Assembly: GCA_035711385.1 (NCBI GenBank)
Contig: DASTCG010000045.1
Location: forward strand, 1-23,853
Reading direction: 5' to 3'
Length of the DNA: 23,853 nucleotides
DNA from: JACDAN01 sp035711385
GTDB lineage: Bacteria > Actinomycetota > Thermoleophilia > Gaiellales > Gaiellaceae
Made by a program: the position numbers and the translations under genes. The notes under the pieces were generated by a model. It had not been told where the DNA came from, did not search any database, and saw only the letters and a program-made list of their open reading frames with translations. Numbering within the stretch: position 1 is the stretch's first letter; each line of letters begins with the position of its first letter. Of this stretch, positions 16,613 to 23,679 are shown in pieces.

Positions 16613-17405
16613 GGATCCGGTCAACCTCCTCGGCCACCGGGAGTGACGGCTGGGCGCCGGGACGGGAGGCCGCGATCGCCCCGGCGGCGCACGCGCGACG
16701 CAGCGCCTCGTCCCACGGGCGGCCCTCCAGGTGCGAGACGACGAGACACGCCGTGAACGCATCGCCCGCTGCGGTGCCGTCGACGGCCTCCACCGGAGGC
16801 GGCGCGGCCCGGGCAACCTCCTCTCCGTCGCGTAGGAGCACCGCCCCCTCCTCCCCGAGCGTCAGCGCGACGAGCCTGCCTCTCGACATCGTCTCGTACT
16901 CGTAGCGATTCACGACGAGCAAGTCAGGTTCGACGTCCACCTCGCGCGCCGGCGCCGCGTTGAGGCAGAAGAACGAGGCGCCTTGCGCTGCCGCGAGCAC
17001 GGGCTCGTCGGGGATCTCGAGCTGGCAGAGCACAGCGCCCGACACCGGCCGCGGCTCGAGCTCCCTGTTCGCCCCCGGCGCGACAACGATCGTCGTCTCG
17101 CCTTCGGAGTCGACGGTGATCAGCGCGACGCCGGTCGGCGAGTCGGGGGACTGGAGGTCGAGTTCGACGCCAGCCTCCCGCAAGCCCACGGTCGCCTCGG
17201 CCGCGGTCGCGTCGCTGCCGACCGCGCCGATCATCCGGACCCTGGCTCCGAGCCGCGCAGCGGCAACCGCCTGGTTCGCCCCCTTGCCACCGGGATAGCG
17301 CGCGAACGCCGCATCGGTGACGGTCTCACCGGGCCTCGGCAGCCGCGCTGCGGTCGCGACGAGATCGAGGTTGATCGACCCGACGACCGTGACTTCAGGC
17401 CGCAA
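16605..17405 (-). CDS. rbsK: Ribokinase-like PfkB sugar kinase
   Basis: 266 aa, about 40 residues shorter than typical ribokinase. It starts with VVGSINLDLVATAARLPRPGET, has the sugar-binding GGKGANQAVAAARLG at 39-53 and the catalytic DGTAAGDAFTACL at 209-221 with D215 as the likely base. Much of the missing length is between the N-x-x-E-type motif (NRYEYE, 166-171) and the TLGEEGAVLL strand (182-191), where only about 10 residues remain. It starts at TTG 17405, overlapping the upstream gene by 11 bp, and overlaps the nucleoside hydrolase gene downstream. Product: ribose 5-phosphate from ribose freed by the hydrolase (inference from neighbours); other PfkB substrates are possible. Confidence 0.88.
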   Translation of the reverse strand: MRPEVTVVGSINLDLVATAARLPRPGETVTDAAFARYPGGKGANQAVAAARLGARVRMIGAVGSDATAAEATVGLREAGVELDLQSPDSPTGVALITVDSEGETTIVVAPGANRELEPRPVSGAVLCQLEIPDEPVLAAAQGASFFCLNAAPAREVDVEPDLLVVNRYEYETMSRGRLVALTLGEEGAVLLRDGEEVARAAPPPVEAVDGTAAGDAFTACLVVSHLEGRPWDEALRRACAAGAIAASRPGAQPSLPVAEEVDRILG

Positions 17406-17955
17406 GCGCGCGCAGGTCTTCGAGCGTGCCGCCGAGCAGGTTCTCGCGCAGGTCGAAGAGCCCGGCCCAGAGGCACGAGCGGTCCGGCATCGTGTCCATT
17501 CGGACGGCGGTCGTGAGCCCCTCGAGCGCGCGCACGAGCACGGCCAGCTCGAGGTAGACCTGCGCGACGCGATGCGATGCGACGCAGACGCCTGCGCGTC
17601 CGAGCACCGGGCCCCAGTCCATGAGCTCGGCTGGCCCCGGCTCTCCGTACCACGACCGTCCCTCCGCCTCGTCCGGCTCGAGCTCGAGCAGGTAGCGGCC
17701 GAGCGGCCGCTCCAGCCCGGCCAGCGCGGTCTCGGCCCGGTCGGCTGCGCGCCGGAGCGCCGCCTGGCGCCTCCCCGGCGTGCTCGGCTCGGCCTCTCCC
17801 CTCGCCCAGCGCTCCAGCAACCGGCAGAAGGCGAGCGCCGCGACCTCGCAGGCGGCGAGCTGCGCGATCAGCCGGCGCGCCGTCCGCTCCTCGGCCGCGC
17901 GGTCGAAGAGCGCCTCGGCCCACGCCGGGTTCGGATCGGTCCGGAGAGTGCTCAC
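17395..17955 (-). CDS. Uncharacterised helical protein coupled to RNase J
   Basis: 186 aa, not recognised. It is predicted mostly alpha-helical, rich in Ala, Leu, Arg and Glu, with long amphipathic stretches (EERTARRLIAQLAACEVAAL and VAQVYLELAVLVRALEGL) and no signal peptide or transmembrane segment. The middle has a conserved-looking aromatic/Pro segment (RSWYGEPGPAELMDWG). The alternation of helices with two short loops suggests a ferritin-like or DinB-like four-helix bundle, but metal ligands typical of those families are not evident. GTG at 17955 overlaps the rnj stop (GTGA), and its own end overlaps ribokinase by 11 bp, so it sits inside a translationally coupled chain rnj > this > rbsK > nucleoside hydrolase. 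Confidence 0.8.
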   Translation of the reverse strand: MSTLRTDPNPAWAEALFDRAAEERTARRLIAQLAACEVAALAFCRLLERWARGEAEPSTPGRRQAALRRAADRAETALAGLERPLGRYLLELEPDEAEGRSWYGEPGPAELMDWGPVLGRAGVCVASHRVAQVYLELAVLVRALEGLTTAVRMDTMPDRSCLWAGLFDLRENLLGGTLEDLRALAA

Positions 17956-19619
17956 ACTTCCACTATGACGGGAAGGATCATCGGTCGCCTCCCCGTTCTG
18001 TCGTAAATCAGCTGCCCGATCGCGTCGTGAAGGTGCTCCTGGAGGAGCTTGATCTCCCGCACGTTCTGGCTCAGGAGCTCCTGGAGGACGCGGTTCGCCT
18101 CTTCGCGGGTCTCCTCCAGCAGCGGGCCCGGCTCGGTCAGGCCCCTCGCGATCAGCTCCGGCATGGCCGCAGTGGCGCCGTTCGAGCCGCCGATCGTCGC
18201 GACGACGATCAGCACCCCGTCCTCGGAGAGCGCCCGCCGGTCGCGCAGCGCGACGTCCTTGACGTCCCCGACCCCGAGCCCGTCGACGAAGGTGACGCCC
18301 GACCCGATGTGGTCGACGATCCGCGGGCCGCTGCGGGTCAGCTCGACGACCGTCCCGTTCTCTGTGAGGACGATGGAGTCGGCAGGCACGCCGCCCTCCT
18401 GCGCCAGCCGTCCGTGCGCTGCGAGCATCCGGAACTCGCCGTGCACCGGCATCACGGCCTTCGGCCGAACGAGCCCGAGCATCGTCCGCAGCTCTTCCGC
18501 GTGGCCGTGGCCGGAGACGTGCACGGGCGCGTTCTCCTGGTGGAGCACCTCGGCGCCGAGCTTCGCCAGCTGGTTGATCGTGTCGTGGACGCGCAGCTCG
18601 TTTCCGGGGACGGGCCGGGCCGACAGGATCACCGTGTCACCGCGTTCGACCGTCACCGCCGGGTGGTCTCCGTACGCGATTCTCGTGAGTGCGGACATCG
18701 GCTCTCCCTGGCTGCCGGTGCAGAGCACGAGCACCTCGTCGGGGCGGAACTCGTCGAGCTCGTTCGGGCGGATGAGCGACTCCTCGGGGACGTCGACGTA
18801 GCCGAGGTTCCGCGAGATGTTCATGGTCTTCCGCATCGAGCGGCCGACGACGGCCACCTTTCGCCCCACCTGGCCGGCCACGTCGATCGCCTGCTGCATC
18901 CGGTGCACGTTCGAGGCGAAGCAGGCGATCAACACCCGGCCCTTGAGCCGCGGGACGATCTGCTGGAAGGCCTCGCCGACGAGGCGCTCCGATCCGGTGA
19001 CGCCCGGCCGCTCGGCGTTCGTCGAGTCGCCGAGCATCAGGTCGACGCCCTGCGAGCCCAGCTCCGCCAGGCGGCCGACGTCCGTGCGGAGACCGTCGAC
19101 CGGCGTGTGGTCGAGCTTCCAGTCCCCGGTGTGGACCACCCGGCCGGCCGGCGTCTCGAGGACGATGGCCACGGCGTCGGGTACCGAGTGCGCCACCCGC
19201 ACGAACGAGATGCGGAAGCTTCCGATGTCAACCGGGCCGGCCTCGGGGCGTGCCTCCTTCAGGTCGACGGCGTTCAGGAGGCCGTGCTCGTCGAGCCGTG
19301 ACTGGGCGAGGCCGAGCGTGAGGCGTGTGGCCCAGACCTCCGGGACCGGGACGGCTCGGAGCAGGTACGGGAGCGCGCCGACGTGGTCCTCGTGGGAGTG
19401 GGTGAGCAGGACGGCGCGGACGCGGTCCTTCCGGTCGGCGAGGTAGCCGAAGTCGGGCAGGATCAGGTCGACGCCGAGGTGCTCGTCCCTCGGAAAGGCC
19501 AGGCCGGCGTCGACGACGACGATCTCCTCGCCGAGCTCGTAGACCGTGAGGTTCTTGCCCACCTCGCCGACCCCACCGAGGGGGATGATCCGGAGCGTCT
19601 CTGGAGCCACGGTGGGCAC
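17952..19619 (-). CDS. rnj: Ribonuclease J
   Basis: About 555 aa, the normal RNase J length. Metallo-beta-lactamase/beta-CASP enzyme with 5'-3' exo- and endoribonuclease activity. After LRIIPLGGVGEVGKNLTVYE come the zinc motif THSHEDHVGALPY (H74, H76, D78, H79), the HTGDWKLDHTP segment, and the beta-CASP motifs ACFASNVHRMQQ, CTGSQGEPMSAL and SGHGHAEEL/MPVHGEFR. A C-terminal domain (about 445-555) follows. I chose GTG 19619 because GGAGG lies 5 nt before it; GTG 19637 (after GGGGGAG) and TTG 19655 are in-frame alternatives adding 6 or 12 residues. With RNase Y in the same window, the organism has both Gram-positive-type decay enzymes. Confidence 0.95.
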   Translation of the reverse strand: MPTVAPETLRIIPLGGVGEVGKNLTVYELGEEIVVVDAGLAFPRDEHLGVDLILPDFGYLADRKDRVRAVLLTHSHEDHVGALPYLLRAVPVPEVWATRLTLGLAQSRLDEHGLLNAVDLKEARPEAGPVDIGSFRISFVRVAHSVPDAVAIVLETPAGRVVHTGDWKLDHTPVDGLRTDVGRLAELGSQGVDLMLGDSTNAERPGVTGSERLVGEAFQQIVPRLKGRVLIACFASNVHRMQQAIDVAGQVGRKVAVVGRSMRKTMNISRNLGYVDVPEESLIRPNELDEFRPDEVLVLCTGSQGEPMSALTRIAYGDHPAVTVERGDTVILSARPVPGNELRVHDTINQLAKLGAEVLHQENAPVHVSGHGHAEELRTMLGLVRPKAVMPVHGEFRMLAAHGRLAQEGGVPADSIVLTENGTVVELTRSGPRIVDHIGSGVTFVDGLGVGDVKDVALRDRRALSEDGVLIVVATIGGSNGATAAMPELIARGLTEPGPLLEETREEANRVLQELLSQNVREIKLLQEHLHDAIGQLIYDRTGRRPMILPVIVEV

Positions 19620-19624
19620 TCTAA

Positions 19625-19629
19625 CCTCC
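19625..19629 (-). promoter_or_regulatory. Shine-Dalgarno of rnj
   Basis: GGAGG on the minus strand, 5 nt before GTG 19619. The divergent gene starts at 19688, so promoters for both directions must lie within about 70 bp and may overlap. The short dyad ATCGG-ACG-CCGAT at 19665-19677 sits in the middle of this shared region. Confidence 0.55.
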
Positions 19630-19687
19630 GTCTCCACCTTCGCTCCCCCGTTCAAGGGATGCGCATCGGACGCCGATCCAGTGGCAT

Positions 19688-21511
19688 ATGTCCGTGGTTC
19701 CTGCGGTGTCGCCCGGCTCGCTCGCCCTTGCCCTCGCGGCGGTCATCGCCGCCGAGGTGCTCTACCGCCGGGACGACCAGCTCGGCGCCGACGAGGCCGC
19801 TCCGGACCGCTTCTCCGTCACGGCGCCGATCGTGGCGGCAACGGCGCTCGTCCTCGGCCCCGTGCCCGCGCTGGGCGTCGGCGGGATCGGAAGTCTCTGC
19901 GCGAGGCGGCTCGCCGGCGACACCTGGCGCGAGTGCCTCGTCCGGGCCTTCTCGCTCGGCGCGGCAGGCCTCGCCGGGGGCTACGCGTTCCTGCTGGCGG
20001 GAGGCGACACGGGATCGCTCGCGCTCCCCGACGACCTTCTCGCCCTCGTGGTGCTCGGGACCGTCTTCTCCGCGGTCAAGACGCTCGTCCACCGCCTCGC
20101 CGGGCGGGCGACCGCGATCGACACGGACCTCCTCGCCTCCTCGGCGGAGATCTCTCTCGGCGCCGTGCTCGCGATCGCCGCGGAGTCGAATCTCTGGCTC
20201 GCCGCGCTGCTCGTCCCCGTCCTGCTCGTCCTGGAGCGGCTGCACTGGCGTCTGATCGGTCTCCGGCGCGAGGTGGCTGCCGCGCTCGAGACGTTCGCGA
20301 ACATCGTCGACGAGCGTGATCGCACGACCCGCAACCACTCGCTCCGCGTCGCCGAGTGCGTGCGCGAGCTTGCCGAGGCGCTCGGCCTGCCGCGAAGCGA
20401 CGTCCGGAGGCTCTGGTGGGCGGGGAGGCTCCATGATCTGGGGAAGGTGGCGGTGGACGCCGCCGTGCTCGAGAAGCCCACCCGTCTCAACGATGCGGAG
20501 TGGGCCGCCGTACGGCGTGCCCCCCGTCTCTCCGCCCGACTCCTCCAGCGCTTCCGATTCGCGGCCCAGCAGGCGAAGGCGGTCGAGTATCACCGCGAGC
20601 GGCTCGACGGCTCCGGCTACTACGGCGCGCGCGGCGGCGACATCCCGCTCGCCGCGCACTTCCTCATCCTCGCCGACAGCTTCGACGCGATGACCTCGTA
20701 CCGCCCGTTCCGCAGGCGGCTGACGCGCGAGGAGGCGCTCGCCGAGATCGAGGAGAACGCGGGCACGCAGTTTCACCCGACGCTCGCGAAGGCGTTCGTC
20801 GCCGTCCAACGCGGGCAGTCGCCCCAGGACGCCCTGACGCACGACGAGCTCGCGGCGATGCATGACTCGTCCGTCTCCTCCGGCGCCCGCTGGAGCCTGG
20901 CCGACGTCCTCCGGCGACCACAGCTGCTCGTCGCCGCAGGTGGGGCGATCGCGCTGGTCGGGATCGGAGTGGATCTCGTCGAGCTGGCCGTGGCCGGCGG
21001 AGTCGTGGCCGCGGCAGGCGCACTGCGCTGGCTGGCGAGCCACGTCAAGGCGCACAGGCTCGCGAAGAAGCTCGATCACGCGCTCGACGCCGACGACCGG
21101 TTCGCGATCTTCGGCCGCGTCTCCGACGCGTTCGAGTCCGGGTGGCCCCTCGACTACTCCCTGCTCGTGGCCTGGGAGGAGGACGGCACGGGCGGCACCG
21201 TCGAGGTGCAGCGCGGCGAGAGCGGCGTCTCCGACACCGAGCTGACGAGCTGGCTCCTCCGCGAGGCCGAGTCCGGCTCCGGCCCGATCGCCGACGATGG
21301 AGCCCAGCTTCCCCGCGAAGGCTCCTCGCTCGCGCTTCCGCTCAGACGCGAGAACGACTCGCTGGTCGGCTTCCTCGTCCTCGGCGGCCCGGGGCAACCG
21401 CCGGCGCACCTCGTCGCCGCCGCAAAGGCGACGCTCGACCGCCTCGGTCTTGCCCTGGCCACGGCCCAGCGGGACGCGCGCGGCCGGCGCCGCCTCGTGG
21501 CGGTGCCCTAG
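19688..21511 (+). CDS. Membrane HD-GYP-like phosphohydrolase with C-terminal sensory domain
   Basis: 607 aa. An N-terminal MASE-like region (about 8-185) has five or six hydrophobic segments. An HD domain follows (about 196-375): H217 (RNHSLRVAECV), HD at 249-250 (AGRLHDLGKVAV), then YHRERLDGSGYYG (301-313) and IPLAAHFLILADSFDAMTSYRPFR (319-342), which match the HD-GYP pattern HHExxDGxGYP...ADxFDAMTSxRPYR. In the HHE motif the second His is Arg (HRE), and GYP is GYY. Two more transmembrane segments (about 412-448) lead to a GAF-like cytoplasmic domain (about 465-600). HD-GYP proteins hydrolyse cyclic di-GMP; whether this variant does is uncertain. It is one of only two plus-strand genes, and no good Shine-Dalgarno precedes ATG 19688. 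Confidence 0.88.
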   Translation: MSVVPAVSPGSLALALAAVIAAEVLYRRDDQLGADEAAPDRFSVTAPIVAATALVLGPVPALGVGGIGSLCARRLAGDTWRECLVRAFSLGAAGLAGGYAFLLAGGDTGSLALPDDLLALVVLGTVFSAVKTLVHRLAGRATAIDTDLLASSAEISLGAVLAIAAESNLWLAALLVPVLLVLERLHWRLIGLRREVAAALETFANIVDERDRTTRNHSLRVAECVRELAEALGLPRSDVRRLWWAGRLHDLGKVAVDAAVLEKPTRLNDAEWAAVRRAPRLSARLLQRFRFAAQQAKAVEYHRERLDGSGYYGARGGDIPLAAHFLILADSFDAMTSYRPFRRRLTREEALAEIEENAGTQFHPTLAKAFVAVQRGQSPQDALTHDELAAMHDSSVSSGARWSLADVLRRPQLLVAAGGAIALVGIGVDLVELAVAGGVVAAAGALRWLASHVKAHRLAKKLDHALDADDRFAIFGRVSDAFESGWPLDYSLLVAWEEDGTGGTVEVQRGESGVSDTELTSWLLREAESGSGPIADDGAQLPREGSSLALPLRRENDSLVGFLVLGGPGQPPAHLVAAAKATLDRLGLALATAQRDARGRRRLVAVP

Positions 21512-22386
21512 GCGGAGACGAGCGCGCCGAGGCGCTCGAGGCAGCCCCTGATCGTCTCCTTCTCCTCGTCCGTCGCCTCGACGAGCGGAAGGCGGAGGCC
21601 GCCGACGTCGTGTCCGAGGAGGTTCAGCGCAGCCTTGATCCCGATCGGGCCGACCGTGACCCGCAGGATCTCGTACGCCGGCGCCAGCTCCTCGTCGATC
21701 TCCCGGGCACGGTCGACGTCGCCCGCGCGGTAGGCGGTCACCTGCGCCTTCACCAGCGGCCCGACGATGTGCGTATGGACGCACACGCCCCCGGTCCCGC
21801 CCAGCTCCAGGAAGGGCAGGATCAGGTTGTCGTCCCCCGCGTAGAGCGCGAGCCCGGTCTCGTCGACGATCCGCCGGGCGTCGTCGAGGTCGTCCCAGGC
21901 CTGCTTGACGGCGACGACGTTCGGAATCCGCGCCAGCTCGGCGAGCGTCTCGACCGAGACGAGGTTCACGACCCGGGCCGGGATGTTGTAGTAGACGATC
22001 GGCCTGTCGGTGACGGACGCGATCGCCTTCACGTGCTCGACGATCCCCCGCGGCGGCGGCTTGTTGTAATAGGGCGTGACGACGAGGAAGCCGTCGACGC
22101 CCAGCTCGTGCGCCTTCTCCGTCAGGTGGACGGAGTGGCGCGTGTCGTAGGTGCCGGTGCCCGCGATCACCGTCGCCCGGTCCCCGACGGACTCGAGCGC
22201 CGCCTCGTAGAGGGAGAAGCGCTCGGCGTCGGTCAGCGTCGGCGACTCGCCGGTCGTCCCCGTGACGACGAGCCCGTCGGAGCCGTTCTCCACGAGGAAC
22301 GCGGCGAGCTCGCGGAACTTCGTGAGGTTGACGGCGCCGTCGCCCGTGAACGGCGTCACGCTGGCGGTCAGGACCTCGCCCAGCAC
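21508..22386 (-). CDS. dapA: 4-hydroxy-tetrahydrodipicolinate synthase (DapA family)
   Basis: 292 aa TIM barrel, normal length. The enzyme condenses pyruvate with aspartate semialdehyde for lysine and diaminopimelate synthesis. The pyruvate-binding GTTGESPTL (43-51, T44/T45), Y107, Y133 in YYNIPARV, R138 and the Schiff-base lysine K161 (VVAVKQAWDDL) are all present. The usual G-G-x-G-x-I-S-V...N segment is changed to GGTGGVCVHTHIVGP, with His where Asn is common, so a related aldolase/lyase role cannot be excluded; the dapA-rnj-ftsK neighbourhood argues for true DapA. GTG 22386 begins 9 bp after the MerB-like gene. Its stop codon overlaps that of the convergent HD-GYP-like gene in a shared CTAG. 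Confidence 0.9.
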   Translation of the reverse strand: MLGEVLTASVTPFTGDGAVNLTKFRELAAFLVENGSDGLVVTGTTGESPTLTDAERFSLYEAALESVGDRATVIAGTGTYDTRHSVHLTEKAHELGVDGFLVVTPYYNKPPPRGIVEHVKAIASVTDRPIVYYNIPARVVNLVSVETLAELARIPNVVAVKQAWDDLDDARRIVDETGLALYAGDDNLILPFLELGGTGGVCVHTHIVGPLVKAQVTAYRAGDVDRAREIDEELAPAYEILRVTVGPIGIKAALNLLGHDVGGLRLPLVEATDEEKETIRGCLERLGALVSA

Positions 22387-22395
22387 GCCCTGATC

Positions 22396-23058
22396 CTACG
22401 TCAACCGCCAGAAGTCGCCCGTGAGACCGAGCCCGTCGAACACCGCCCGTGCCTCTTCGGGCGTCCGGCGGCGCCAGCTCGGGCTCAAGCGGTCGCGGTA
22501 CCAGGCGTCAGCGAGGCGCCATGCCGTCTCGAGCGAAAAGGACGCGCCCTTCGGGAGGCCCGTCCGCTCGCACCAGCGGTTCACGTGCGCTTCCGACCGG
22601 AACGCCAGCATCGTCGCTCAAGTGAAGCCGATGTTGTCCCACCACCGCGCGACCGGCACTGCGAAGTGGGCGAGGCCGTCGCCTTCGGCGAGCTCACCCG
22701 CCTCGACACGGATCGTCAGCGGCTCGTCGCAGTCGGGACAGCCGGTCTCGACGGTTCCGCGGCCCCCGAGCATCGCGATCGTGCCCAGCGCGTCCCAGAT
22801 GCAGTTGCCCCAGAACGAGCCCGTCGGAGTCTCGACTCGGAACGCGGTCGGCACGCCGGAGAGCGGCGCGGCCATCCAGAGCTCGGTCGTCCCCGGCATC
22901 AGGACGATCACGTGCGCGTCGGCGAGCCGGCGGTAGGCGGCTTCCGCTTCTTCGGCCCCGAGGCCGACCTCGGCGGCGACCTCCGCGGCGCTCGGCGGGA
23001 CGCCCGTCTCCACGAACCGCTCGTAGAGCACCAGCCGGACGCGGTCGTCGAGCTCCAC
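22396..23058 (-). CDS. MerB-like (organomercurial/alkylmercury lyase family) protein, probable selenoprotein with in-frame TGA
   Basis: Read through the TGA at 22618-22620 this is 220 codons plus stop, starting at GTG 23058 (MELDDRVRLVLYERF; GTG 23100 is a poorer alternative that would overlap the palindrome). The order matches MerB: an N-terminal winged-helix domain (1-75), then GNCIWDALG with C86 and D89 in the same C-x-x-D spacing as MerB Cys96/Asp99, the GCPDC segment (C107, C110) near MerB Cys117, HFAVPVARWWDNIGFT, the TGA at codon 147, then ATMLAFRSEAHVNRWC and a helical tail ending GDFWRLT. Counted from the conserved Trp 15 residues later, the TGA falls on MerB Cys159. Both halves have coding-type GC-rich third positions, and the ATG 9 nt after the TGA lacks a ribosome site. 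MerB cleaves the C-Hg bond; the substrate here is unproven. Confidence 0.82.
22587..22605 (-). promoter_or_regulatory. Bacterial SECIS-like hairpin after the TGA
   Basis: Twelve nt after the TGA the message reads GCG-UUCC-GGUC-GGAA-G-CGC: seven base pairs with one bulged G on the 3' side and a 4-nt apical loop GGUC. The E. coli fdhF SECIS has the same GGUC loop on a six-pair stem with one bulged base, starting 11 nt after its UGA. Distance from the UGA to the first loop G is 20 nt here and 19 nt in fdhF. SelB recognises the loop G-U and the bulge; here the bulge is on the opposite side of the stem. Confidence 0.65.
22618..22620 (-). other. In-frame TGA, probable selenocysteine codon
   Basis: TGA follows ACT (…GFT) and precedes GCG-ACG-ATG-CTG in an uninterrupted frame. 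It occupies the position of catalytic Cys159 of MerB, and a Cys codon (TGC or TGT) differs from TGA by one base. Selenocysteine, a nonsense mutation and a base-call error are the three readings. The downstream hairpin and the intact second half favour the first. Confidence 0.7.
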
Positions 23059-23086
23059 TGCGCGCGAGCCTACCCGCGCGCCGAGC

Positions 23087-23115
23087 AGTGCAAGTACCAC
23101 TGTGTTCCTTGCACT
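23087..23115. promoter_or_regulatory. Perfect 8-bp inverted repeat, candidate operator of the MerB-like gene
   Basis: AGTGCAAG (23087-23094) and CTTGCACT (23108-23115) are separated by 13 bp, so the half-sites are 21 bp apart, two helical turns on one face of the DNA. It lies 28 bp upstream of the preferred GTG 23058 and in the 102-bp gap after the macro-domain gene. It suits a dimeric repressor or MerR/ArsR-type activator, though no regulator gene is adjacent. No strong -35/-10 pair could be fixed around it. Confidence 0.5.
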
Positions 23116-23121
23116 CCCAGC

Positions 23122-23164
23122 CCGCTCCCCGAGCGGCGAGCCGGGCCTTGTAACACTCTGTTAC
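23122..23164 (-). terminator. Two short hairpins at the end of the macro-domain gene
   Basis: GTAACA-GAG-TGTTAC (23150-23164 on the minus strand) includes the macro gene's TAA stop codon, and CCGCTC-GGG-GAGCGG (23122-23136) follows 13 bp later. Both are perfect 6-bp stems with 3-nt loops. No U-run follows, so termination is only suggested; they would separate the macro gene from the MerB-like gene. Confidence 0.35.
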
Positions 23165-23679
23165 TTCGCCGACGAGGTGCCGGGCGCTTCGGCGACCGCC
23201 GCGTCGAACGCACGCTTCGCCTCCGGTCCGAAGACCGCAAAGACGACGCGTCGCACGCGCACGGGCTCGTGTGCACGCACCGCCTCGACCATGATGCTCG
23301 CGCACTCGGCCAGCGGGAAGCCGCCGACGCCCGTGCCGAACGCCGGGAGCGCGAGCGACTGGGCGCCCAGATCGTCGGCGACGCGAAGGCAGCTCTCGGT
23401 CGTGCGGCGGACGAGGTCGGCGCTCGTCCGGAGGTCCTGCCCCATGACGGCGCCGTGGATCACCCAGCGAGCCTGCAGCCGGCCCGCGCCGGTGGCGACC
23501 GCCTCTCCTACGTCGATCGGGCCCTTTGCGACCGCCTCGCGCTCGATCTCCTCTCCCCCGGCCCGCTTGATCGCGCCCGCGACGCCCGAACCCATCCAAA
23601 GCGCGTTGTTGGCGGCGTTCGCGATCGCGTCCACGTCGAGCGCGGTGATGTCGCCGTCGACGACCGCGAGCTCAATCAC
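23161..23679 (-). CDS. Macro-domain protein (ADP-ribose-binding / deacylase type)
   Basis: 172 aa, a stand-alone macro domain. GDIT (9-12), the ribose-binding NAANNALWMGSGVAGAIKRAGG (21-42), IDVGEAVATGAGRL (55-68), WVIHGAVMG (72-80) and the phosphate loop LPAFGTGVGGFP (111-122) are all present. The variant GSGVAGAI (in place of GGGVDGAI) groups it with the Af1521-like, archaeal-type macro proteins rather than classic MacroD. Such proteins bind ADP-ribose and often remove it from proteins or hydrolyse O-acetyl-ADP-ribose. It starts at GTG 23679, overlapping the preceding gene by 8 bp, and ends in TAA within a small hairpin. Confidence 0.93.
   Translation of the reverse strand: MIELAVVDGDITALDVDAIANAANNALWMGSGVAGAIKRAGGEEIEREAVAKGPIDVGEAVATGAGRLQARWVIHGAVMGQDLRTSADLVRRTTESCLRVADDLGAQSLALPAFGTGVGGFPLAECASIMVEAVRAHEPVRVRRVVFAVFGPEAKRAFDAAVAEAPGTSSAK

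Noticed and set aside
22396..22611. Stand-alone 71-codon gene starting at ATG 22611
   Set aside because: It is in frame with the MerB-like gene, begins 6 bp after its TGA, has no Shine-Dalgarno and continues the family sequence without loss; it is better read as the second half of one protein.
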